Below, in pieces: positions 55,660-63,418 of a DNA stretch of 64,000 nucleotides. The notes beneath the pieces are model-generated. The model saw nothing but the letters and a program-made list of their open reading frames with translations, had not been told where the DNA came from and ran no database searches. This DNA is from Pseudorhodobacter turbinis (GTDB lineage: Bacteria > Pseudomonadota > Alphaproteobacteria > Rhodobacterales > Rhodobacteraceae), in the NCBI RefSeq assembly GCF_005234135.1, contig NZ_CP039964.1, positions 868,001-932,000 on the forward strand. Reading direction: 5' to 3'. Both the position numbers and the translations under genes were made by a program. Position 1 is the stretch's first letter; each line of letters begins with the position of its first letter.

Positions 55660-56561
55660 ATCGCCCTCATCAAAACCGGAACAAAGCCTGCGATGCCATA
55701 GCAGGCAAAAACCCATAGGCCCGCGACCTTATCCATACGCTTTTCCGCGCTTGGTGTTGGCGCGCGGGCATAATGCCGCGCCGCGCCAAGGCAGACCAGA
55801 ACACCCGCACCGCCCAATACAAAGCTGATCCAAAACATCCCCGTTGCCGCCGCCACGCCCAGCAAGAACCCGAAGGAGAAGAGCACACAAGCCCCCCAGA
55901 CAAGCGCCGCGTGCCGTGGCCCCCACAGGCGGGAATATGTCTCTACGCCGGTGATTTCGTTTTCGGGGGACCAAAGTTTGCGGCCAACCTCCAGCACACA
56001 GCCGTTCACAAAGGACAGCGCCAGAAACATCCACAGACCGCTGGCTGCACCACCACCGGGCATCCATTCAAGCCCCGTCAGCAACAGATCGATCAACGGC
56101 ATGATCGCCATATGGCTGAGCAAATACAGCAAGGGGCGCGCCTTGAGCCAAGCGGCCACGCCAAATTCCGCGGTCATCGCCGCCAGCCATATCCAGACCA
56201 GCGCCAAAAGCCATAAAACCGGCGGATGCCATAAAAACGCCGCCAAAGCCGCCACAGGCAGCGAGGCCACCCCAAGCCAGACGATCAAGCGCAGGGAAAC
56301 CAACCCACGCGGAATGGGACGGTTGGGCCGAAAGCGGCGGTCGTCCTCAAGGTCCTTATATTCGTCGCAAACGCGCATCTGGAAAAACAACATCATCGCA
56401 AGGGTGAACCCTGCCAGAAACGCACCCGCGCCGGGCAGTGACCGCCCCGCCAGCTCTGCCGAGACACAAATGCTGGCCGCCGAAAACACCGCCAAAAGTG
56501 GCACCGTCTTGAATAGCGGAAAGCGTTCCGCCTGATAGGTCCAAAGGGCAGAGAGGTTCAT
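55656..56561 (-). CDS. UbiA-superfamily prenyltransferase
   Basis: A 301-residue membrane protein with about eight helices. The first Asp-rich site is CDEYKDLEDDRRFRPNRPIP (about residues 65-84), with Cys where many relatives have Asn. The second site, GRKLWSPENEITGVETYSRL (about 205-224), is Glu-rich rather than the usual DxxxD. Both loops sit at the membrane face as in UbiA enzymes that join prenyl diphosphates to an acceptor. Not a clear match to UbiA proper, CtaB or BchG. Coupled by ATGA overlaps to HMGR and the phosphotransferase. Confidence 0.78.
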   Translation of the reverse strand: MNLSALWTYQAERFPLFKTVPLLAVFSAASICVSAELAGRSLPGAGAFLAGFTLAMMLFFQMRVCDEYKDLEDDRRFRPNRPIPRGLVSLRLIVWLGVASLPVAALAAFLWHPPVLWLLALVWIWLAAMTAEFGVAAWLKARPLLYLLSHMAIMPLIDLLLTGLEWMPGGGAASGLWMFLALSFVNGCVLEVGRKLWSPENEITGVETYSRLWGPRHAALVWGACVLFSFGFLLGVAAATGMFWISFVLGGAGVLVCLGAARHYARAPTPSAEKRMDKVAGLWVFACYGIAGFVPVLMRAI

Positions 56562-57823
56562 CTTTGGCGCGCCAGTTGTTCGTGAGCGCGGGTGAAATGG
56601 CCCGCCGCGATGGCCGCGACAATAGAGATCTCACCGCACAGACAAGTTGCCGCCGCCACCTCGGCCAGTGCGGCGCCTTTGCCCGCCCCCTTTAGCCCCA
56701 ATATGTTCAGCCCCGCTGACTGGCTGGGCAGGGATGTCCCGCCCCCGACCGAGCCGACAAGGATATTCGGCATCGTGACAGAACAGAACAAATCCTCGCC
56801 GCGTGGCTCCATTCGGGTAATGCCAATGGCGCTTTCTGCGACGCAGGCCGCATCTTGCCCGGTGGCGATGTACAGCGCGGCCAACCCGTTGGCAAAATGT
56901 GCCTGCGTGCCCAACTGCCCCGACAGATGCGCGCCCAGATTGGCCACCTGACCATAATCCAGCATCGCCTGCACCGTTGTGCCCAACGTTTTTTCCACAA
57001 CACTGGCAGGCAGGGTGACTGAGGCGCTGACCTTGCGCCCCCGACCTGTGACCAAGCCCAGAAACGACGCCTTCTTGTCGCCTGAAAAATTGCCCTCGAT
57101 ATACCATGCCTTCATCGCAATCGGGCAGCGTGCGGCGATATCCTCGCACAGCGCGTTCGTGGCGATGGTCACCATATTCTGCCCCGCAGCATCGCCCGTG
57201 GTGTAGCGACAGATCAAAAAGACAACATTGTTGTCGATCACCGGCTCGACCGAGATCAGCTTGCCGTGACCGGTGGTCCCTTCGGCGGCGGCCTTTAACG
57301 CGGCGACCTCTTGCACGACCCATTCCACGAACATGCCTGCGTCAAGCAGGCCGTCAAACACAAAAGCAGGCGTGCGGATCACCCCCTCATAAAGCAAGGC
57401 CGTGCTGATGCCCCCCGACTTGCTTGCCGCATAAGCCCCCCGCGCATAAGAGGCGACCAATGCCGCCTCGGTAGTAGCCATCGGCACATGGTAATCGCCA
57501 TGGGCATTCAGCCCGTTGATCCGCAAAGGCCCGATGATGCCCACCGGCACCTTCACCGTACCGATGAAGTTTTCAATATTCGCGCTGAAACGAGCAGGAT
57601 CGGCCATGGTCAAGGGATCGGCTATCGCATCGTGATCCTCTGGCGTGGTGGTGGCCCCGAAGCGGTCCCAGTATTTCGCCACCGAAGCCGTGCTTGCCCG
57701 CCGCACCGTGCGCAGGGTGGCGAAGGCCGCCCCCTTGGGCAACAAACGCGCCCTCAAAGGTTCCGTCTGAAACCGGCTGCGGATCTTTTGCAGCATCTCA
57801 ATGACATGCGAAGGGATTGTCAT
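56558..57823 (-). CDS. 3-hydroxy-3-methylglutaryl-CoA reductase, class I-like
   Basis: A 421-residue reductase of HMG-CoA to mevalonate. The active-site set is complete: E119 in PMATTEAALVAS, the Lys in GDKKAS (250/251), D324 in ATGQDAACVAES and H413 in AGHFTRAHEQ. ENFIGTVKVPVGIIGPL and the nucleotide-side GSVGGGTSLPSQ are class I traits. Roseobacters make isoprenoids by the MEP route, so an HMGR without other mevalonate genes nearby is unexpected. It is the first gene of the leftward seven-gene unit, with a GGAG site before the ATG. Probably acquired, to judge by family rarity. Confidence 0.87.
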   Translation of the reverse strand: MTIPSHVIEMLQKIRSRFQTEPLRARLLPKGAAFATLRTVRRASTASVAKYWDRFGATTTPEDHDAIADPLTMADPARFSANIENFIGTVKVPVGIIGPLRINGLNAHGDYHVPMATTEAALVASYARGAYAASKSGGISTALLYEGVIRTPAFVFDGLLDAGMFVEWVVQEVAALKAAAEGTTGHGKLISVEPVIDNNVVFLICRYTTGDAAGQNMVTIATNALCEDIAARCPIAMKAWYIEGNFSGDKKASFLGLVTGRGRKVSASVTLPASVVEKTLGTTVQAMLDYGQVANLGAHLSGQLGTQAHFANGLAALYIATGQDAACVAESAIGITRMEPRGEDLFCSVTMPNILVGSVGGGTSLPSQSAGLNILGLKGAGKGAALAEVAAATCLCGEISIVAAIAAGHFTRAHEQLARQR

Positions 57824-57902
57824 ATAGCAAACTCCGGCTTTACTTTACGAATGAAACTCTCAAAAACGGACCGCATAATGCCGGAACAGGTTAGGACCCC
57901 GA
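57824..57902. promoter_or_regulatory. Divergent promoter region of the HMGR and sulfotransferase operons
   Basis: Only 79 bases separate the two divergent start codons. The stretch is AT-richer than the flanks (for example TTTACTTTACGAATGAAACT). Both transcription units must start here or inside the opposite gene, so coordinated control is likely. I could not fix -35/-10 boxes with confidence. Confidence 0.45.
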
Positions 57903-59021
57903 ATGCGCCACGACCTTAAACACCGCTGGAGTGTGGGCCACAATTACCTGACGGGTATCACTTTTGGGAAATGGTGTAAATTACTGACCCAAAACGGTTT
58001 CCAAATCTCGCCGGCCTATTTGCACCGCTTTGCCGCAATTACCATGGCCAGCCTTTCGAACTCGGTCTTTGCCGGGGTGGAGGCATGGCGCTATGGCACG
58101 GCCATCAAGCAAGCGCCCACCCCAAAAGCCCCGATTTTCATTCTGGGGCATTGGCGCAGCGGCACAACCTATCTGCATGAGTTGTTGGCCCAAGACAGCG
58201 CGCAGTTCCACTATCCCAACACCTATCAGGTCGTGAATCCCTACACCTTTCTGACCACCGAAAATGTCACCACCCGCATGTTCCCATGGCTGGTTCCGGA
58301 AAAACGGCCGATGGACAACATGGCCTTGAAATTCGACTCTCCGCAAGAGGATGAGTTTGCGCCTTTGCTGATGACGCTGACATCGCTTTATCTGGGCATC
58401 AGCTTTCCGCGCCGGATGGCCCATTACGACCGCTACATGACCTTTCGCGGTGTCGATCCTGCCGAACTTGCGGCGTGGAAGGCCGCCTTCCTGACCTTTT
58501 GCAAAAAGCTGTCGCTTGGGGATACCCGCAGGCTGCTGATCAAATCCCCACCCCATACCGCGCGTATTCGCATCCTTCTGGACATGTTCCCCGATGCCCG
58601 TTTTATCCACATCCACCGCGACCCCTACCGCGTCTTTCAATCGCAACGGCATTTCTTTGATACAGCGGGCTGGTATAGCTACCTTCAAAAACCCGATCTT
58701 ACCGCCATTGATGAGGGCATCTTGCGCCGCCATGAAACCATGTATGACGCCTATTTCGACGATCTGCCGTTGATCCCACAGGGCAATTTCCACGAAATCC
58801 GCTTTGACGCGCTAGAGGCCGATCCCGTGGGTGAAATCGCCAAAACCTATGAGGCCCTATCCTTGGATGGATTTGACAGTTTCGCGCCGGTTCTGCGCCG
58901 CTATGTCGACGGGCTCAAGGGCTATGAGAAGAACCAGTTTGACGGGTTGGACCCCGCGGCCAAGGCAATGGTGGCGGATCGCTGGGCGCGCAGCTTTGAC
59001 AAAGGGAACTATCCCAGATGA
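57903..59021 (+). CDS. PAPS-dependent sulfotransferase
   Basis: A 372-residue protein with the 5'-phosphosulfate loop FILGHWRSGTTYLHELL (about residues 79-95) and the 3'-phosphate motif RFIHIHRDPYRVFQSQRHFF (about 233-252). It therefore likely moves sulfate from PAPS to a hydroxyl or amine. The length and GHWRSGTTYLH form match Sulfotransfer_3-type bacterial enzymes. It is divergent from HMGR and overlaps the P450 gene by four bases, so I assign it to the same pathway as a tailoring enzyme. Confidence 0.87.
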   Translation: MRHDLKHRWSVGHNYLTGITFGKWCKLLTQNGFQISPAYLHRFAAITMASLSNSVFAGVEAWRYGTAIKQAPTPKAPIFILGHWRSGTTYLHELLAQDSAQFHYPNTYQVVNPYTFLTTENVTTRMFPWLVPEKRPMDNMALKFDSPQEDEFAPLLMTLTSLYLGISFPRRMAHYDRYMTFRGVDPAELAAWKAAFLTFCKKLSLGDTRRLLIKSPPHTARIRILLDMFPDARFIHIHRDPYRVFQSQRHFFDTAGWYSYLQKPDLTAIDEGILRRHETMYDAYFDDLPLIPQGNFHEIRFDALEADPVGEIAKTYEALSLDGFDSFAPVLRRYVDGLKGYEKNQFDGLDPAAKAMVADRWARSFDKGNYPR

Positions 59022-60259
59022 CGCGCGCAGCGGGACCAAAGGGCAGCTTTATCTGGGGGTCTTTGCCTGCCTTCAAGGCCGATCCGATCGGCTTTCTGGC
59101 CGATGCCGCCCAGGATCATGGCGATGTTGTCCGGCTGCGCTTCGGGCCGATCACCGCGCATCTGATCAACCATCCCGCTTATGTCGAACAGATCCTGTCC
59201 CGCAATGCGGCCAATTACGACAAGGCCACCCGCAGCGCAAAACGCATTGCCGCCACCACTGGCGACAGCTTGCTTTCAGCCGATCAAGACAAATGGCAAC
59301 GGCATCGTCGGTTGATCCAACCCGCCTTTCAACCCCGCAGTTTCGACGGGATCGGGCCGGTTCTTGACGGGTTGATCACACCGATGCTGGCAAGATGGCT
59401 GCGCGACACGGAAATCGATATCGTGGATGAGATGATGCAGCTGGTGATTGCAGCGGCGGTACGGATTTTGTTTTCGTCAGATATTGACCCGCAACGGATC
59501 AACGCCCCGCTAGAGATCCTTCTGGCCGATACTTGGCGCCGGATTGAGGCACCGCTGGACGCCTCGCTAATCTCATCCCGATTGCACCGCCCTGCATTCA
59601 AACAGGCGGTCGCGGAGATTGATGATATTGTCCTTGATCTGATCAAGTCCCGCCGTGCCAGCCGTGACCGGCCAGATGATGTCTTGTCGCGCCTGCTTGC
59701 CGCACATGAGGGCGAGGGCGCGCAGCAGCTTTCAGATGCCGAGCTGCGCGATGCGGCGGTGACCTTGCTGCTGGCCGGCCATGAAACCACGGCAAATGCG
59801 CTGTCTTGGGCCTTTATCCACGCCACATCGGGTCACGGCGCCAATCCCGCCCACCTCTTTGCCGAGGCGATCCGCCTGTATCCCTCTATCTGGATCATTG
59901 AACGGCGCGTGATCCGCGATGATGAGGTTGGTGGCTACCATATCCCGCGTGGCAGCTCGGTGCTGATATCGCCCTATCTTTTGCACCGCCATCCCGACTT
60001 CTGGCCCGATCCTGAAACCTTCGACCCGACCCGCTTTGCCCAAGGCACCCCCCGCCCGCGTGAGGCCTATCTGCCCTTCGGGCTTGGCCAGCATCGTTGT
60101 GTGGGTTTGCATCTGGCCGCAAAGATCGCACATCATGCGATTGAGCGGGTCTTGGCGCAGGTAAGATTGCAGCCCCTGCCCGGTCAGGCACCCAAACCCG
60201 CACCCGGCATGACCCTGCGCCATAATGGCCCCTTTCGAATGCGGTGCCAGCGTCGCTAA
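59018..60259 (+). CDS. Cytochrome P450 of the HMGR cluster
   Basis: A 413-residue haem monooxygenase. Visible are the I-helix oxygen motif LLAGHETTANALSW (about residues 248-261), ExxR in EAIRLYP, and the haem loop PFGLGQHRCVGLHLA with ligand C361. The C-helix WQRHRRLIQPAFQPRSF is like the CYP4/CYP102 type that acts on fatty acids and terpenes. No redox partner is encoded nearby. It starts within the stop of the sulfotransferase, so hydroxylation followed by sulfation is a natural reading. Confidence 0.9.
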   Translation: MTRAAGPKGSFIWGSLPAFKADPIGFLADAAQDHGDVVRLRFGPITAHLINHPAYVEQILSRNAANYDKATRSAKRIAATTGDSLLSADQDKWQRHRRLIQPAFQPRSFDGIGPVLDGLITPMLARWLRDTEIDIVDEMMQLVIAAAVRILFSSDIDPQRINAPLEILLADTWRRIEAPLDASLISSRLHRPAFKQAVAEIDDIVLDLIKSRRASRDRPDDVLSRLLAAHEGEGAQQLSDAELRDAAVTLLLAGHETTANALSWAFIHATSGHGANPAHLFAEAIRLYPSIWIIERRVIRDDEVGGYHIPRGSSVLISPYLLHRHPDFWPDPETFDPTRFAQGTPRPREAYLPFGLGQHRCVGLHLAAKIAHHAIERVLAQVRLQPLPGQAPKPAPGMTLRHNGPFRMRCQRR

Positions 60260-60798
60260 CCCCAAAGCAGGGCTGGCACATCTGTAGGACACACCAAATA
60301 CTGTCCAATGCGATTTTTATTACCTTTATAAACCGTTGTTTATAAACGATTTTTTTAAAGTCATTTTTGTATCGGCGGCCAGAATGTCCATTGCACACAG
60401 ATCAAATGGCCATCAAAAAAGGTCAAAAAAAATGCCGCACCAAGGGCGACATTTCTTACCAGTTCACCAATTACAGTAGAAAATGCACATCATCGGAGAC
60501 CCCACGCGGCGGAGAACCGAGTGCTTTTTTAAGCTCTTCCAGGGAGATCAAGACTGCGGCGAAACCACCCTGCCCCGCCAATCTGACAACGTTCTTAAGG
60601 TGCCCTGAAAACAAAAGCTCCAGTATAACTTTCAAAGTTACACGTGTTTTTTTCCGCTACCTTCGCTAGGGCTACATGAGCAACTGGACTTTCATCGACC
60701 AGTGGAAACTCGATGATAAGCCGCCGCAAAGGTGTCTGAACGCTGCGACCGTCAATAGCCTTGCCGATTTTGCTCCGCAGAATATTGCGATATTGAAC
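60260..60798. other. 539-base AT-rich region with no gene
   Basis: The first part holds a terminator-like hairpin. Beyond it, short frames lack motifs. The composition is clearly richer in A and T than the cluster to the left. The region ends at the left terminus of an IS5-like remnant. Confidence 0.5.
60326..60357 (+). terminator. Terminator-like hairpin after the P450 gene
   Basis: TTATAAAC (60326-60333) pairs with GTTTATAA (60338-60345) over a CGTT loop, followed by ACGA and seven T residues. The stem is AT-rich and weak, but the T-tract is good. Confidence 0.5.
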
Positions 60799-61319
60799 GG
60801 CTATGTTGCACAAATCCAGAAGGGATTCATGTCGTGAATCCAGTGTGGTAGCTTCCCTGCATAAGCAAACCGACATCACCTACCTATAAGACGACGAACT
60901 GGGCTGATTATAACGCGGCGTTAAAGCGCCGCGGATCACTGACGATCCGTTGGCCGGTAGGCGATTACGTGTAATCGCCGTAAGGCTGGTTCTATCCCGA
61001 GATGAACTGGGATGCCGAACCTTCCGGCAAGCGGGGCAGGTCGCGGACATTTAGTGACGCTGCCATCCAGACGTGCCTGACCACTGCCCGGCAGGGCATT
61101 GCTGCGCACTACCCTGCCGGGCAACGGATGCATTGCATGAAACTGCTGGGCCAGAGCCTGATGGCGCGCGACTTTGACCGCCAGGTCGCCGAGGTTCAAG
61201 TGCGCGTTGCGATCCTGAACGGCCACACCGCCCTCGGCATCCCCGTCACGGAAGCCGTGGGGTAAATCCGTCTGGGGAAAGGCGCGAACCGTTCGTCAGC
61301 TGATTTGCGCAACAGAGTC
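60799..61319 (+). mobile_element. IS5-family element with large internal deletion
   Basis: The ends form an inverted repeat: GGCTATGTTGCACAAATC at the left and, on the other strand, GACTCTGTTGCGCAAATC at the right. Inside, transposase sequence reads TTNWADYNAALKRRGSLTIR, is broken by a short hairpin insert, continues MNWDAEPSGKRGRSRTFSDA up to QTCLT, then jumps to the C-terminal end MARDFDRQVAEVQVRVAILN and GIPVTEAVG. The catalytic middle is gone and the start codon is lost. At about 520 bases with both ends present it could be mobilised in trans, like a MITE. Confidence 0.72.
60960..60979. repeat. Perfect palindrome inserted in the IS5 transposase remnant
   Basis: GGCGATTAC GT GTAATCGCC is a 9-base-pair perfect hairpin, with outer GCC/GGC pairing separated by mismatches. 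It lies in a 36-base block that interrupts the codons for LTIRW and FYPEMNWD, with TGG on both sides, and creates an in-frame TAA. Outside the block the transposase frame is intact. Confidence 0.7.
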
Positions 61320-61436
61320 AGTGGGCTGTGGCAAGCGCTTGTTATGGATTTGGCCTTCGTCGTCTTCTACCTGATTTATGCCTTTGTGTATAACTGGGGT
61401 TATGACCAAGCCTTTCCTTTGCCCAAAGAAGCGTAG
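61320..61436 (+). pseudogene. PACE-family (AceI-like) efflux protein fragment
   Basis: The frame reads SGLWQALVMDLAFVVFYLIY then AFVYNWGYDQAFPLPKEA and a TAG stop. The block DLxFxxFYLxYAFVxNWxYD is diagnostic of the first bacterial transmembrane pair of PACE (chlorhexidine-efflux-like) proteins. Everything else is missing. The IS5 remnant abuts its left side and probably marks the deletion. Confidence 0.6.
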
Positions 61437-61772
61437 TCTTCGTTGACATTCTGTTCTCTATTCAAGCTTGCGGATCTTGGCAGGATCACATTCTCCAACG
61501 CCGCATTGACCGAAAGACAGGCCAAGGTAGCTTGCCAAACGGCAGCGGCGTAAGCGTAAAGCGTAAAAACTATCTAATCACTTGTTTATAACATAAAATC
61601 GCCAACCTCACGGTGGACGATGGTCATTTTATCTGTGTCACAATGGACAAAAAACACTTAATTTGGACAGTATTTCGTGTGTATAACAACAGCAGGACCG
61701 GGGATTGCCTTTTTCACACAAAGCCCCATACAGTCCCGCCACGCCCAAAGCGTGCAGGGATGATAAGGTGGC
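61437..61772. other. 336-base region with no gene
   Basis: No protein-like frame or RNA gene is seen. The stretch is AT-rich and ends with the leader of the lipoprotein hydrolase gene. Composition suggests eroded DNA. Confidence 0.5.
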
Positions 61773-62864
61773 ATGACGTTTTCAAAGCTCAATGATGCAG
61801 GCTCTTTGCTGCGCGGTCTTGCCCTTTTGGCCCTTATCGCCACCGCCGGCTGTGCGCAGCGGCCCGGCCCCGAGGCGTTGACGCCGGTTCATGCGAATGA
61901 GGCTGCGCTAAGACAGGTGACCATCAAGGTCGCAACCACCCGCATGTTTGAGCCCGCAACGGGCAGCTATTCCGATGCTCGCGCGCCCGCCCTCAGCTAC
62001 GAGTCCTTTACCGTCTCTATTCCGCCCACGCATAAGGCCACCCGGATCGAGCTGCCAACGACCACGCCCGACCCGCTGACCAGCTTTGCCGTGACCGAGC
62101 GGCGGAAACTGCCCGATCTTGGCCTTTCCACCCGCGCAGGCGGCAAGCATGACATCATGATCTTTGTGCATGGCTACAACTATTCCTTTGCGGAATCGCT
62201 GTTTCGTCTGGCACAGGTTGCCACCGACGGGGAGTTAACGGAAACGCCGGTGCTTTTTGCCTGGCCCTCGGCGGCCACTGTGGTGGGCTATATTGCCGAT
62301 AAGGATGCCGCGACCTATTCGCGCGATGATCTGGTGGCGCTTTTGACGGATGTCGCCACCGACCCGAACATCGGAGAGATCACCCTCTTCGGGCACTCCA
62401 TGGGCGGATGGCTGGTGGCCGAGGCCCTGCGCCAGTTGCGATTGAGCGGACAGGATAAGGTGATTGACCGGCTGGCGAATGTGGTTCTGGCCGCACCCGA
62501 CATCGACCTTGATGTGTTCCACCGGCAATTGCGCACTATCGGGCCGCTGACCCCGCCCATGACGCTGCTGGTCTCAGCCGATGATCGTGCCTTGCGGCTT
62601 GCAGAGTGGCTTGCGGGATCGCGGGCGCGGTTGGGAACGACAGATACCAACGACCCCAAGGTTCAATCGCTTGCAGCGGCACATGGCTTGCTGGTGATTG
62701 ATATTTCAAAAGTGGACGCGTTGGACCCGAGCAACCACAACAGGTTCGCAGGGTTGATGACCGTGTTGCCCCGCGCGCCCAGCAGCACGCTGGCCTCATT
62801 GCGGCATGCAGGCGCCTTTATCCTTGAACCGATAAGCGCCACACTGGTTGCATCGCAAAAGTAA
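61773..62864 (+). CDS. DUF900-type alpha/beta hydrolase lipoprotein
   Basis: A 363-residue protein with a lipoprotein signal (LLRGLALLALIATAGC; Cys near residue 27) and an alpha/beta hydrolase domain: MIFVHGYNYSFAESLFRLAQ (oxyanion region), nucleophile elbow LFGHSMGGWLVAEAL with Ser about residue 211, and an Asp-containing LLVSADDRAL. It is probably attached to a membrane facing the periplasm. Substrate unknown; an esterase or lipase-like activity is expected. It ends at a strong hairpin. Confidence 0.83.
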   Translation: MTFSKLNDAGSLLRGLALLALIATAGCAQRPGPEALTPVHANEAALRQVTIKVATTRMFEPATGSYSDARAPALSYESFTVSIPPTHKATRIELPTTTPDPLTSFAVTERRKLPDLGLSTRAGGKHDIMIFVHGYNYSFAESLFRLAQVATDGELTETPVLFAWPSAATVVGYIADKDAATYSRDDLVALLTDVATDPNIGEITLFGHSMGGWLVAEALRQLRLSGQDKVIDRLANVVLAAPDIDLDVFHRQLRTIGPLTPPMTLLVSADDRALRLAEWLAGSRARLGTTDTNDPKVQSLAAAHGLLVIDISKVDALDPSNHNRFAGLMTVLPRAPSSTLASLRHAGAFILEPISATLVASQK

Positions 62865-62891
62865 TGCCGGGACCCGTTGTCGGTCCCGGCA
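62865..62891. terminator. Bidirectional terminator hairpin
   Basis: TGCCGGGACC (62865-62874) and GGTCCCGGCA (62882-62891) form a perfect 10-base-pair stem with a CGTTGTC loop between two convergent genes. There is no long T-tract on either side. Confidence 0.7.
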
Positions 62892-62896
62892 TATGG

Positions 62897-63343
62897 TTAC
62901 TCGGCCGAGGTTGCCTTATCGGTCAGGGCCTTCAACGCGCCATTTACCTTGGTCACGATCTCTGCATCTGCGGGGATATCCAGACCCGCAAACAGATCCT
63001 CGGCAGGTGACCAGAGCAATTGGGTGGTGCCATCAGCGTCCTGATAGGCAAGCACACGCAGCGGCAATTCCAGACCCGCGCGCAGATCGGCCTCCATCGC
63101 GGCGGTGCCCAAGGCCGGATTTCCGAACACCAGCAAGGTCGCATCCGGAATGGATTTTCCAACGCTCTCGGCCCCTTTGGCATGATCAATGCGCGCAAAA
63201 ATCGTCGCACCTGCACCTGTCGCTGCGGCTTCCAGCTTGTCGATGGTTTCACCGACCGACAAGGGCGATGGTTTGGTGACATTATCAGCCCAAGCCGTCG
63301 TGGCCGAAAGGGCGAGAATGGTCGCGGCGATATAATGCTTCAT
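62897..63343 (-). CDS. DUF302 family periplasmic protein
   Basis: A 148-residue protein with a Sec signal peptide (MKHYIAATILALSATTAWAD) and a DUF302 domain: SVGETIDKLEAAATGAGATI, IDHAKGAESVGKSIPDATLL, VFGNPALGTAAMEAD and LPLRVLAYQDADG. The family is widespread and of unknown function. GGAGCAC precedes the start. Confidence 0.88.
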   Translation of the reverse strand: MKHYIAATILALSATTAWADNVTKPSPLSVGETIDKLEAAATGAGATIFARIDHAKGAESVGKSIPDATLLVFGNPALGTAAMEADLRAGLELPLRVLAYQDADGTTQLLWSPAEDLFAGLDIPADAEIVTKVNGALKALTDKATSAE

Positions 63344-63418
63344 GTCGTGCTCCTGTTGTGATCACCACCAATCAAGCGGGGTGGCCAATAAAATAAATGG
63401 CCAGCCCGATCGGTTTTT

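Noticed and set aside
52146..56561. Photosynthesis gene cluster (UbiA as BchG chlorophyll synthase)
   Set aside because: No bch, crt or puf genes are present and the UbiA motifs do not match BchG.
56558..57823. Complete mevalonate pathway in the cluster
   Set aside because: No mevalonate kinase (GHMP fold), phosphomevalonate kinase, decarboxylase, HMG-CoA synthase or IPP isomerase is visible; only the reductase is.
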